This document shows positions 9,073 to 17,192 of a stretch of 64,000 nt of DNA, piece by piece (within the stretch, counting starts at the first letter, position 1; each line of letters begins with the position of its first letter). Below the pieces are notes generated by a model. It was given only the letters and a program-made list of their open reading frames with translations, was not told where the DNA came from and ran no database searches. Position numbers and translations under genes: made by a program. The stretch spans positions 2,480,001 through 2,544,000 of the forward strand of contig NZ_RDSM01000001.1 in the NCBI RefSeq assembly GCF_004115155.1, given 5' to 3'. Source of the DNA: Granulicella sibirica (GTDB lineage Bacteria > Acidobacteriota > Terriglobia > Terriglobales > Acidobacteriaceae).

Positions 9073-9942
9073 CTAATCCGGTACGGACTTGGAGTTGTGG
9101 ATGATGTTGAGGGCGCCACTAAGAAATTCACTGATTCCGAAGCCAACCGCTGAACCTGCGAGTGAGCCGCCGAAAGTCTTGAAGACCTCCGTGTTGCTCG
9201 TGTTCAAGCTGGGGTAGTAGGCCTTGGTGAGGAAAGCGCCTCCGAGGTTCCCTGCGAGAAGAGATATGTTCGGGGTAGCTCGCCCGCTGTCGGTGCGGCT
9301 GATGAAGACCCGCGAGATTGCATATGCGCCACGCTTTAGGGGGCTGTTGCCACGGCCCATTCGGTAGTAGCGGGGATCCTCGCGGAGGATGCTGGCGGCG
9401 ATGGAGTCAGAAAAGATGGACTCGGAGCTGGCGCGAGCCGCCGATGCTCCGAGGCGCTGAGCGAATCCCCTGGCGTTGCCGCCGTAGTTCGGGCTGCCGT
9501 TGGTCGCCTGCTCATAGCCTGAGGAGATGAGCCAGCCGAAGGCCGCGAGGGGCGAGACGGAGTCCTTGAGGCCGAGGAAGACCTTGTTTCCGACGGAGAG
9601 TTGCGGGGCGGGTTGGCCGGGGGCGATGTACTTGTCCGTTCGGGCGGCCATGGGCTTCGTCGCCGATGTGTACTGGCCGCTGTCACGCCAAGCGGGATCG
9701 AGGAGCGTCGTGAGAGAGGAGGACGTTCCTTCAGTATCGGGTCGGGCGGAGGCGGCAAGGAGAGCGCCTGGGGAGTCAGGCAGGGAGTTCCCGGCTAGGA
9801 GGATCGGAGAAGAGTTGACCTGCTGGGCCACGACGCTCGAGGCAAATGCAAAAGCGAGGGATGCGGCGATCGCGAGGGCAGGGCGGCGAAGGGGTTGGGA
9901 TGCCGCAGCCTGGTTGTGGCTCCTGGGTGTTTTCTTGTTCAA
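9073..9942 (-). CDS. Exported protein of unknown function
   Basis: The product has 289 residues. A basic N-terminus and the hydrophobic core ALAIAASLAFAFASSVVA end at a likely signal peptidase I site before QQ. The mature part is Ser/Ala/Gly-rich and contains a stretch with ILREDPRYYRMG followed by glycine-rich hydrophobic segments such as GGSLAGSAVGFGISEFL, which could insert in or associate with the outer membrane. I do not recognise a named family but think it is a conserved acidobacterial type. The start is TTG with GAGG about 10 nt upstream; no ATG is available before the signal peptide. Confidence 0.68.
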   Translation of the reverse strand: MNKKTPRSHNQAAASQPLRRPALAIAASLAFAFASSVVAQQVNSSPILLAGNSLPDSPGALLAASARPDTEGTSSSLTTLLDPAWRDSGQYTSATKPMAARTDKYIAPGQPAPQLSVGNKVFLGLKDSVSPLAAFGWLISSGYEQATNGSPNYGGNARGFAQRLGASAARASSESIFSDSIAASILREDPRYYRMGRGNSPLKRGAYAISRVFISRTDSGRATPNISLLAGNLGGAFLTKAYYPSLNTSNTEVFKTFGGSLAGSAVGFGISEFLSGALNIIHNSKSVPD

Positions 9943-10156
9943 AGTCTCGTCCTCGTTCTATTGGTGTCTAGGAAGTGTGATGCTTGTTTTGCCGAAAGGA
10001 CCTACCCGAAGGACAGATCTCAGCGCAAAGTGTAGATTCGAAGCCGATTTCGCGAGAGAGCCGGGTGTGGCGTCGTTGACGTGAAGGGTTCCGGTGCCGA
10101 AGTTGTGAGCACGAGCTTCCGAAAGAGGCGCATCGTAGGAGCAGCGAGGTAGCGCT

Positions 10157-10417
10157 ATGACGGGCGAGACAAAGAGGCCGTGGGAACAGAAGCTGCAGGA
10201 CGCAGGCGCGCGAGTCGAGGAAGACTTGAAGCGGTTAGTCAACTACATCAACGACGAGGTGGTTCCGGATGTCCGGCGCAACAGTTCCGAGGCGCTGCGG
10301 GCTGCTGCGATCGAGCTTCATCGCCTTGCGGAGAAGATGGACGACCGGCGGGGTGGAACGGCGTCCGCGCCTCCACCACCCTCATCGCCATATACAGCAG
10401 ACGGGCCGAAGAGGTGA
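10157..10417 (+). CDS. Small hypothetical protein coupled to rlpA
   Basis: The product is a soluble 86-residue protein with a long amphipathic helix (VEEDLKRLVNYINDEVVPDVRR through ALRAAAIELHRLAEKMDDR) and a Pro-rich tail. GAGG lies upstream of the ATG, and the stop codon overlaps the rlpA start as ATGA, a sign of translational coupling. Function is unknown. The helical part could mediate self-association or binding to a partner, possibly in envelope work given the neighbour. The gene is short, so some doubt remains, but the overlap and codon pattern support it. Confidence 0.62.
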   Translation: MTGETKRPWEQKLQDAGARVEEDLKRLVNYINDEVVPDVRRNSSEALRAAAIELHRLAEKMDDRRGGTASAPPPPSSPYTADGPKR

Positions 10418-11187
10418 TGACGCTGCGGAAGAGTCCGAGCTATGTGATGGTGAGCTTATTGACGATTGCGGCAATGGGGCTCGCCGGGTGCCATCACGAT
10501 ACGCGGGCTTATCAGCCTCCAGTGGCACCGAGCTATCCGTCACCTGCGTCAGGTGCTGGATCGCGTGGTGCGGATACAAGTGTTGGAGCAGTGCGGGTCC
10601 CAGAGTTCACGCCTGTGATTCCGGCTGATGCGTCTCTGCTTTCGAGTGAGGTGGGGCTTGCGAGCTGGTATGGTCCAAACTACAACCACGGCAGGAGTGC
10701 GAACGGCGAGGTATACGACCAGGACGGGATGACTGCCGCGAGCAGGACGCTTCCGTTGGGGGCGATCGTGCGCGTGACAAACCTCGCAAGCGGAGAGGTG
10801 GCCGTCGCGAGGATCACCGATCGGGGCCCTTTTATCCCGGGAAGGATCATCGATCTTTCACTTGGGGCGGCGAAGGCGGCCGGCCTTTATAGGATTGGTG
10901 TGGGGAAGGTGCGGGTGGAGGCGTTCGAACTGGCCGGTGCGGTGGTGCCTCCAGCGAAGTGGTGTGTGCAGATCGGGGCTTTCATGGATCCGGACGATGC
11001 GTTGCAGATGAAGAACGATCTGAAACGACGATACGGAGCGGCGAACGTGATCTCGTTCAAGGGGCCGACCGGAAGCTGGGTTCGGCTGACGCTGCCGGTG
11101 CCGGATAAAGAACCTTCGGCGGAAGTGGCGGCCACGGTTCGAGTTCCGGACCCGGGAGTCGAGGCGTATGTCACGAGGACGAATTGA
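10417..11187 (+). CDS. rlpA: RlpA-like septal ring lytic transglycosylase lipoprotein with SPOR domain
   Basis: RlpA cleaves glycan strands lacking stem peptides and localises to division sites through its SPOR domain. This protein has a lipoprotein signal (AAMGLAGC), a double-psi beta-barrel with the hallmark GLASWYGPNYNHGRSANGE and TDRGPFIPGRIIDLS stretches, and a C-terminal SPOR-like domain (KWCVQIGAFMDPDDALQM through VRLTLPV). It has 256 residues from the ATG at 10417, which overlaps the previous stop and follows GAAGAGG. Reading from 10180 would give an out-of-character N-terminus. The active-site Asp of the barrel is probably the one in TDRGPF. Confidence 0.9.
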   Translation: MTLRKSPSYVMVSLLTIAAMGLAGCHHDTRAYQPPVAPSYPSPASGAGSRGADTSVGAVRVPEFTPVIPADASLLSSEVGLASWYGPNYNHGRSANGEVYDQDGMTAASRTLPLGAIVRVTNLASGEVAVARITDRGPFIPGRIIDLSLGAAKAAGLYRIGVGKVRVEAFELAGAVVPPAKWCVQIGAFMDPDDALQMKNDLKRRYGAANVISFKGPTGSWVRLTLPVPDKEPSAEVAATVRVPDPGVEAYVTRTN

Positions 11188-11233
11188 AGTGGCGCGAAGG
11201 CTTGTCTGGTGCCGGTTTCGGGGGGCTCGCCGT

Positions 11234-11262
11234 TTGACCCTGTGTTTGGGGACACCTATAAT
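11234..11262 (+). promoter_or_regulatory. Strong sigma-70 promoter upstream of skp/ompH
   Basis: TTGACC (11234-11239) and TATAAT (11257-11262) are separated by exactly 17 bp, close to consensus. Transcription should start near 11269, leaving a leader of about 230 nt before the OmpH start. Confidence 0.75.
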
Positions 11263-11270
11263 TCAGGTGT
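11252..11270. promoter_or_regulatory. Inverted repeat over the -10 box (possible operator)
   Basis: ACACCT and AGGTGT are a perfect inverted pair separated by 7 nt, and they enclose the TATAAT box and the expected start site. A repressor bound here would block the promoter. No regulator is identified. Confidence 0.35.
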
Positions 11271-11499
11271 TCTGGTAGTTCTCTCGCTCCCTGGCTCGTT
11301 CTGCTCCTGGTGCGTTTGGAGCGCCTCTTTCGGGCCCTCCGTTTGCACATCCCGGGTGGAATCAAAGGTCAGGGTGCCGCGTTGTGACCAGCGCGATTTG
11401 GGTGAGTCAAACAGGGCGTGGCCGGGAAGAGCGGCCGGTTGATGTTTTTCCCCCGGAAAATTCTCGATCTTATCTGATTTGCAAGGAGTTCTACCCCGC
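11271..11499 (+). other. Long 5' leader of skp/ompH with hairpins
   Basis: The stretch contains no credible gene. Two hairpins lie near its end: GGCCG/CGGCC (11420-11436), followed by GGTTGATGTTTTT, and TTTTCC/GGAAAA near 11446-11460. The first looks terminator-like, so attenuation or RNA-based control is possible. It does not match a riboswitch class I know. Confidence 0.35.
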
Positions 11500-12180
11500 A
11501 TGAATCGCACTCAAAGTCTTGTCTCCGCCTTTGGCGCGGGAATCGTTGCCTTGTCCACCCTGTCTGGCGTGGCTCAGACCGCACCCGCCCCGGCTCCCGC
11601 TGCAGCGGCCCCGGCGGCGGTCGCTCCGCAGGCGATCCCGGCGAAGATCGCACTGATCGCGTTCGAGCAGGCGGTCGTTGCGACGAACGAGGGCCAGCGG
11701 AGCGTGCTGGAAGTGCAGAAGAAGTATGAGCCGAAGAAGGCGCAGATCGACACGCAGTCGGGCGAAGTGGAATCGCTGAAGAAGCAGCTTCAGGCAGCCC
11801 CTGCGACGATGACCGACGAGGATCGTCAGTCGCGCCTGCGGACGATCGACACAAAGGAAAAGCAGCTCAATCGCGACGCGGAAGATGCGACCAACGCCTA
11901 CAACACCGACCTGCAGGAAGCGCTGAGCAAGGTCGCCCAGAAGGTTTCCGTGACGATGCGCGACTACTGCCAGAAGAATGGATATACGCTTCTGCTGGAC
12001 GTGGGAGGTCAGCAGAGCAACGTGCTTTGGGCAAATCAGGGAACGGATGTGTCGCAGGCTGTCGTTCAGGCCTACAACACGACTTCGGGCGTAGCGGCTC
12101 CCGCACCGTCGGCACCGTCGGCGACTGCGACCCCGCGTCCCCGCGCCACCACGCCTGCCGCTCGACCGGCTGCCAAGTAG
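11500..12180 (+). CDS. OmpH/Skp-family periplasmic chaperone
   Basis: Skp-type chaperones hold unfolded outer-membrane proteins in the periplasm. The product has a signal peptide (MNRTQSLVSAFGAGIVALST... cleaved near VAQT), an Ala/Pro-rich linker, and the Skp pattern IALIAFEQAVVATNEGQ followed by long coiled-coil helices (VEVQKKYEPKK region to NAYNTDLQEALSKVAQKV) and DYCQKNGYTLLLDV near the end. The final 35 residues are Ala/Pro/Thr-rich, an extension beyond the usual Skp fold. The ATG at 11500 has AAGGAG 12 nt upstream. It is transcribed from the strong promoter at 11234. Confidence 0.85.
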   Translation: MNRTQSLVSAFGAGIVALSTLSGVAQTAPAPAPAAAAPAAVAPQAIPAKIALIAFEQAVVATNEGQRSVLEVQKKYEPKKAQIDTQSGEVESLKKQLQAAPATMTDEDRQSRLRTIDTKEKQLNRDAEDATNAYNTDLQEALSKVAQKVSVTMRDYCQKNGYTLLLDVGGQQSNVLWANQGTDVSQAVVQAYNTTSGVAAPAPSAPSATATPRPRATTPAARPAAK

Positions 12181-12207
12181 CTCCATTGAGTACGATTGGA
12201 GTAGTGA

Positions 12208-12235
12208 AAAGGGAGGTCCCCACGGGCCTCCCTTT
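12208..12235 (+). terminator. Intrinsic terminator
   Basis: AAAGGGAGG pairs perfectly with CCTCCCTTT around a 10-nt loop, 28 nt after the Skp/OmpH stop. The T tract is short. Confidence 0.7.
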
Positions 12236-12598
12236 CGCGCTGTTAGCAGGCTAAATTGTGGAAAAGTGTGTGGAACGCTTTGGACAGTCCAAGCCAGTCC
12301 AGATGAGGAATGCGGAGCAGCATTACTTTCGTCGGTTCACTTTGGGCATTGTGGCCTAATAGAATCATTGAGATAAATAGCTGCCTGTGAGGTCATGGCA
12401 AAGCAAAAGCGAACATCTTTGTTTCCAACTGAAAATTTCTTGTTTCCACAGGCAAACGTTACGATTTGGTGACGCGAACATATACCTGTGTGGCGTTGTC
12501 AAAGGTAAATTCGTGGAGACCGGCCGTCGTCTGCGGCGGCTTGTCGTCCGGTAGGCGCGGCCCGGGAACAACGTAGTATGGAGTTAAGGGAGCTATTG
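12236..12598. other. Intergenic region before yggX
   Basis: About 360 bp carry no credible gene. A small inverted pair TGGAC/GTCCA occurs at 12280-12300, and near-repeats of TTGTTTCCA occur around 12418 and 12440. The yggX promoter should lie here, but I could not fix it. Confidence 0.4.
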
Positions 12599-12868
12599 AT
12601 GGATCACATGGTTTACTGCGCGAAGTACAAGGCGGAGATGAAGGGATTGGCAGAGCCGCCGTTCGACTCTGATTTCGGTCAGAAGATCTACAAGAACGTG
12701 TCGGAGAAGGCGTGGGGCGAATGGGTGGAGCGGCAGAAGATGCTTTTGAATGAATACCGACTGCAGCCTTGGACACGCGAGGCGCAGGAGTTTCTCGTGG
12801 AGCAGATGAACGAGTTCTTCTTTGGTGAGGGTGGTGCATTGCCGAAGGAGTACGTGGCCCCCGAGTAG
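12599..12868 (+). CDS. yggX: Probable Fe(2+)-trafficking protein
   Basis: YggX is a small cytoplasmic protein that protects iron-sulfur enzymes from oxidative damage and is thought to handle labile iron. Diagnostic features are the early VYCAKY motif with the conserved Cys, FGQKIYKNVSEKAWGEW, RQKMLLNEYRL and the LVEQMNEFFFG helix. The length of about 89 residues matches the family. I chose the ATG at 12599 because AAGGGAG sits 6 nt upstream; the ATG at 12578 would add seven residues without a ribosome site. Confidence 0.93.
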   Translation: MDHMVYCAKYKAEMKGLAEPPFDSDFGQKIYKNVSEKAWGEWVERQKMLLNEYRLQPWTREAQEFLVEQMNEFFFGEGGALPKEYVAPE

Positions 12869-12973
12869 AGTGTTTTCGCGGTTGTTCGCCTCGGTTTGTA
12901 CGGGTCGCTCGTGTACACTTAGGTCTGTAGGATAACCCCACCGTTGGCACACTTCGCGAACGGGCAGTACAGT

Positions 12974-13050
12974 CGGGACGTGGCTCAGCCTGGTAGAGCG
13001 CACCCTTGGGGTGGGTGAGGTCGCTAGTTCGAATCTAGTCGTCCCGACCA
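12974..13050 (+). tRNA. tRNA-Pro (anticodon GGG)
   Basis: A 77-nt cloverleaf is visible. The acceptor stem CGGGACG pairs with CGTCCCG, followed by discriminator A and an encoded CCA end. The anticodon stem CACCC/GGGTG encloses loop TTGGGGT, giving anticodon GGG, which reads CCC and CCU. The T arm contains TTCGAAT. There are no other tRNAs in the window. Confidence 0.96.
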
Positions 13051-13083
13051 TTCATTTGTAAAGTTCAAGTCGGAATTTGCAGA

Positions 13084-13111
13084 CAACGCCCGGACATGTG
13101 TTCGGGCGTTG
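13084..13111 (+). terminator. Hairpin after tRNA-Pro
   Basis: CAACGCCCG pairs perfectly with CGGGCGTTG around a 10-nt loop, 33 nt after the tRNA. A second small hairpin (ATGCG/CGCAT) follows at once. The T tract is poor. Confidence 0.5.
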
Positions 13112-13528
13112 ATGCGTTTGGGCGCATTTCCGGCTGTGTTTGGATAACGCCGGTGCCAGATCGGTTTAGACGAGAAGTTTTTCCGGTCGATTACCATTTT
13201 CCTGTTGCCAGCGGGGATGTGCATTCGTAATCTCCTATCGCAAGCGAAGAGTCTGGGCGCGAGGTGCTGTCACGGATTTGGCTTTGGCGACAGCAGAGCG
13301 TTTTCTTGAGGCGATGACCTAGGGAAGATCCGGTTGGAACCTATCCAAGCAAGGGAATCGGGAGTGGCTGCGTCTCTGATGCAGTTCATGCTTTCGATGC
13401 TTTACCCTGCGCGACTTGCTTGAGCTTCGCAGCCAGCGCTCGGACGTTCGACACAAAGTTTGAAAAAAGTTACGCGTAGGAAAACCGGGATTCGATCCGG
13501 GACGTTAGTAGATCAAAGGGCGGGCTTG
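13112..13528. other. Intergenic region after tRNA-Pro
   Basis: Roughly 400 bp show nothing I can name as a gene, RNA or mobile element. No integrase remnant or attachment repeat of the tRNA 3' end is visible here. Confidence 0.4.
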
Positions 13529-14299
13529 ATGATGATGGTCAACAGGGTTCCAGTGGTTCTGAAAGGGTTAGGCGCCACCGCGCTTGCCCTCCTCCTGACT
13601 GCCTGTAACAACGGCAGCAATAGCGCAAACAACACCACCACAACATCCCCGGCCACCTTAACGACGGCTGACCTGAGCGGGACTTATATCTTTTCCGCGG
13701 CCGGAACCGATTCGAGCGATGGCGATTACTTCGTGGCGGGAAGCCTCGTGGCGGATGGTAAGGGCAACATTACGAGCGGGATTGCCGACTACAACCTTGG
13801 CTCTGGGATCGACTCCAGTGTTCCATTGACCGGGACCTATACAGTTTCCGGTGGCGTGGCTTCCTTCAAGATCACAGATTCCGGCTCGGTGACGGACACG
13901 TTTACCGCCTCGGTGATCAAGACGGGGTCGACCGCTTTGACCGCCTTTGACGGTACGGGCACCGGCACGCTGTATGCACAGGGGTCGGGCTTCACGTCGC
14001 CTGGTAGCTACTTCTACACGCTGAAAGGCGAGGGGCAGGGAATCGTCACAGGAAGCGGGGAGTTCGTCGTCGGGGCGGCACAGACCTTGACGAGCGGAAC
14101 GCTCAGCTACACAGATGGTTCGAACACCATGACCTACCCGACGATCACTGGATTTTTATTTGCTCCTGATCCGAACGGGCGCGGACAGGCTGCGCTTGGC
14201 GGCAATGACTTCAGCTACTATCCGGTGTCCTCTACACAGGTTCTTATGGTGGGCCTGGATGACAGGAACCTTCTTATGGCATCGGCGCAAAAGCAATAG
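13529..14299 (+). CDS. Lipoprotein of unknown function
   Basis: A lipoprotein signal peptide (GATALALLLTAC) is followed by an Asn/Thr-rich linker and a beta-rich body with repeated statements such as LSGTYIFSAAGT, LVADGKGNITSGIADYN and LTGTYTVSGGVASF. This style of extracellular lipoprotein recurs in Acidobacteriota, but no biochemical role is known to me. Three tandem ATGs occur at 13529-13537, with AAAGGG about 9 nt before the first; I start there. It precedes the DUF4331 gene in the same direction with a 51-nt gap, so it may belong to that unit. Confidence 0.7.
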   Translation: MMMVNRVPVVLKGLGATALALLLTACNNGSNSANNTTTTSPATLTTADLSGTYIFSAAGTDSSDGDYFVAGSLVADGKGNITSGIADYNLGSGIDSSVPLTGTYTVSGGVASFKITDSGSVTDTFTASVIKTGSTALTAFDGTGTGTLYAQGSGFTSPGSYFYTLKGEGQGIVTGSGEFVVGAAQTLTSGTLSYTDGSNTMTYPTITGFLFAPDPNGRGQAALGGNDFSYYPVSSTQVLMVGLDDRNLLMASAQKQ

Positions 14300-14350
14300 A
14301 TGATATCGGTCGATTTTCTTGATAGTTAGGGGACAGCAAGGAGGCTAGAT

Positions 14351-15796
14351 ATGACGGGCAAAATGGGCTGGATTCGAGGAGTTGCGACGGTTGCGATCGC
14401 TGCGATGACGTTCACGATGGTTTCACCCAAGGTGTTTGCTTCAGACCACCGTGAGGCTCCAACAGTCGATGGGATCCCTGAAGGCGATCTCACCGACGTG
14501 TATGTCTTTACTGATCCCAACGATTCGACGCGGTGCGTTCTGATCATGAACGTCAATCCCTTCTCGAACTCCTCCGAGGCCGCGAGCTATGCGTTCTCGC
14601 CAGACCTTCTCTATCAGTTCAAGATCGATAACACGGGCGACGCGAAGGAAGACCTGGTGATCCAGGCGGTGTTCGACCAAGCAGGACAGTCGCAGACTGC
14701 GTCGATTTACGGTCCGGCGCTTCCGACAACGACCGGGGCTCGGAACACACTGCTTTCTTCGGCTCCGACCGCTACTGGCAAATTCGGAACGGTATTCGGG
14801 ACTTCGGGTGCGGTGCAAGCGTATTTTGGACTGCGGGACGATCCATTTGTGTTCGATTTCGCGCAGTTCAACCGGATTCTGAATAATACGCAGGACTTGT
14901 TCCGCCAAGTTGGGACATTTCGAGGTCGTCCCGTGCGTACGGATGGAACGTCAGGAGTAGATAGCTTCGCCGGATTCAATGTGACGTCGCTCGTGGTGTC
15001 GGTACCGAAGTCGATGCTGCGTGGGTCATCCTCGAAGATCAACGTCTGGGCGACGGTGAGCTCTCGAGTCCCGACGCGACAGGGTGCGAAGACCTACCAG
15101 CAGTTCGAGCGTCAGGGGCAACAGGCATTTGCGACGATCTTCATCCCAAAGGGCGCGGCACGCGATGCGGAGAACTTCGAGATTCCCGAACACGATGTCG
15201 CGAACTACTCGGCTCTCATTCCTGATGCGTTGACCACGGTCGACAATGACGGGAGTGGAAACACGATTGCGGGACGCGCGGCTGTGCTGACCTCGCTTGG
15301 TCTGACGGCCCTTCCAAACGGAGCGCCACTGCTTCTGCCGGCGAGCTTCAACAATCCGAGCAAGGATCTGTTGCGTATTGCGCTTCTGCCAGACGTACTG
15401 CGATTCGATCTCGACCTCGATCCAAGCAATCCAGCGATTGGGCAATTCGGCTTGCAGAACGGGCGTACGCTGAGTTTTTCGTCGATCGATGTGCCGTTGC
15501 AATTATTGCGTCAGCTCTCGGATGTTCACTTCCCTTCGGGAATTCCGGGTGGTGGTTCGCTAGGTTCGCGTGTCGCGCTTGATTGCAGTGGATTCAATCC
15601 ACCCACAACGACATGCACGGATCGTCGCGTGAATGTAGTGCTGCAAGGGACGCAATTCATCAAGCCGGACTCGACGATTGCGAACTATGTCACAGTCGGT
15701 AACGATCAGCCATTCCTGACGACGTTCCCGTATGTCGCGAATCCGGCTCCGCTGCCTGGTGAGCCGGGTACGATTGGATATCCTCCGCAGCAGTAA
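14351..15796 (+). CDS. DUF4331 family exported protein
   Basis: After a signal peptide ending near VFA, the mature protein begins SDHREAP, the hallmark of the DUF4331 family, followed by DLTDVYVFTDPND and LIMNVNPF. The full 481-residue length is typical. The family is extracytoplasmic and has no established function. AGGAGG lies upstream of the ATG. It is the first gene of a tight unit: the TPR gene begins 10 nt downstream and a nickel-type transporter follows. The conserved SDHREAP His/Asp/Glu cluster could bind a metal, which would fit that neighbour, but this is inference. Confidence 0.85.
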   Translation: MTGKMGWIRGVATVAIAAMTFTMVSPKVFASDHREAPTVDGIPEGDLTDVYVFTDPNDSTRCVLIMNVNPFSNSSEAASYAFSPDLLYQFKIDNTGDAKEDLVIQAVFDQAGQSQTASIYGPALPTTTGARNTLLSSAPTATGKFGTVFGTSGAVQAYFGLRDDPFVFDFAQFNRILNNTQDLFRQVGTFRGRPVRTDGTSGVDSFAGFNVTSLVVSVPKSMLRGSSSKINVWATVSSRVPTRQGAKTYQQFERQGQQAFATIFIPKGAARDAENFEIPEHDVANYSALIPDALTTVDNDGSGNTIAGRAAVLTSLGLTALPNGAPLLLPASFNNPSKDLLRIALLPDVLRFDLDLDPSNPAIGQFGLQNGRTLSFSSIDVPLQLLRQLSDVHFPSGIPGGGSLGSRVALDCSGFNPPTTTCTDRRVNVVLQGTQFIKPDSTIANYVTVGNDQPFLTTFPYVANPAPLPGEPGTIGYPPQQ

Positions 15797-15806
15797 GGAA
15801 CGGGCC

Positions 15807-17192
15807 ATGACTCACACGGATATGAATGTGAAGGGCCGGCTCTGGTGGCCGGCCCTTGCTGTCTTCGCTGCTTGTTCGGGGCTGGGCTGGAGCCAGGGGA
15901 CGAGTGCTTCGGCTGGCGCAGTTAAGCATGTGGATCCGGCGGATCAGAGGATCTGGTTTTATCAAGCACAGTTGAAGCGCGATCCAGACTATTGGATGAA
16001 CTACAACCGGCTTGCCTCGGCGTATGCGCAGAAGGCTCGGGAGACGGGGGACATCAGCTATTTCGAGTTGGCGGAGACAGCGCTGAACCAGTCGTTGAAG
16101 CTGGAGTCGACGCATACGGACGCTGCTCCGGCTTATACGCAGTTAGCTACGGTGCATCTTGCGGAGCATAAGTTCAGCGAGGCAGGGGAGGATGCGGCGA
16201 AGGCAATTGCGCTGGAGCCTTCGGAAATGTTCGCGTACCCGTCTGCCGGGGATGCGGAGCTTGAGATGGGGAACTATGCAGCTTCGCGGAAATATTATGA
16301 GCAACTGACCGAGCCTCGGGACGGGAGGCCACATCTGGGGATTGCGTTTCTAGCGGCGAGCCATGGGGCTGGGCTGGACTGGATTAGAGGAGATACGGCG
16401 CAGGCGACGGCGGATCTGGAGAAGGCGATTCAGCTTGCCAAAGAACTGCACCTTCCTGCGGAGAATCTGGCGTGGACACAGTTCATGCTGGGCGAGCAGT
16501 TCTTTCAGATGGGAGATCTGGTTTCGGCGGAACGGGAGGAGATGGCTTCTCTGAGTGCGTTTCCGCGGTATCACCGGGCACTGGCAGCGATGGGCCAGAT
16601 CCGGGCATCGCAGGGCCGTTACCCCGAGGCGATCTCTTTCTATAAAGATGCGGTCTCGATCATCCCTCTACCGATCTACATCGCCGCGCTTGGGGATGTC
16701 CATGCGGTGAGTGGGGATAAAGCGGAGGCGGAGAAGGAGTACTCGCTGGTGGAATACATCGGAAAACTGAGCGCGATCAACAAGCAGGTCTTCAACCGGG
16801 AGCTTGCACTCTTTTATGCGGACCATGACCGAAAACTGGCGGATGGGCTTGTGCTCGCACAGAAGGAGCTAGAGGTGCGGCACGATGTGTACACCTCGGA
16901 TGCGCTGGCGTGGGCTCTGCTGAAGAATCGGCAGGCGGCGAAAGCGAAAGAAGAGATGGAGAAGGCGCTGCGGATGGGGACGCAGGATGCTTTGATGGAG
17001 TATCACGCGGGGTTGATCTACGGGGCGCTTGGAGACACGGCACAGGAAAGCGCACATTTGAAGCGGGCGCTGGCGATCAATCCTGGGTTCCATGTCATCT
17101 TCGCGGGGCAGGCGGCTAAGATGCTTGCAGGGCTCGAAGGACACGGGACAGGAGCCACGGTTACGGCCGCCGGAGTAGCAGATGCGCATTAG
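15807..17192 (+). CDS. TPR-repeat exported protein
   Basis: A signal peptide (WWPALAVFAACSGLGWSQ) is followed by about nine tetratricopeptide-like helical pairs, including AETALNQSLKLES, AGEDAAKAIALEPSEM, ATADLEKAIQLAKEL, EAISFYKDAV and AKEEMEKALRMGTQD. It is a likely periplasmic scaffold. The ATG at 15807 has AAGGAA 7 nt upstream, and its stop overlaps the start of the transporter gene by 11 nt, so the DUF4331, TPR and transporter proteins are probably made together. A lipobox-like Cys (FAACSG) occurs in the signal and could make it a lipoprotein. Confidence 0.8.
   Translation: MTHTDMNVKGRLWWPALAVFAACSGLGWSQGTSASAGAVKHVDPADQRIWFYQAQLKRDPDYWMNYNRLASAYAQKARETGDISYFELAETALNQSLKLESTHTDAAPAYTQLATVHLAEHKFSEAGEDAAKAIALEPSEMFAYPSAGDAELEMGNYAASRKYYEQLTEPRDGRPHLGIAFLAASHGAGLDWIRGDTAQATADLEKAIQLAKELHLPAENLAWTQFMLGEQFFQMGDLVSAEREEMASLSAFPRYHRALAAMGQIRASQGRYPEAISFYKDAVSIIPLPIYIAALGDVHAVSGDKAEAEKEYSLVEYIGKLSAINKQVFNRELALFYADHDRKLADGLVLAQKELEVRHDVYTSDALAWALLKNRQAAKAKEEMEKALRMGTQDALMEYHAGLIYGALGDTAQESAHLKRALAINPGFHVIFAGQAAKMLAGLEGHGTGATVTAAGVADAH

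Noticed and set aside
12181..12598. Possible small RNA between Skp/OmpH and yggX
   Set aside because: Only weak inverted repeats are visible, with no promoter-terminator pair around them.
13485..13505. TTCGATCC inside a short inverted pattern, resembling a tRNA T arm
   Set aside because: The flanking bases do not form the needed stem, and no acceptor or anticodon arm is present.
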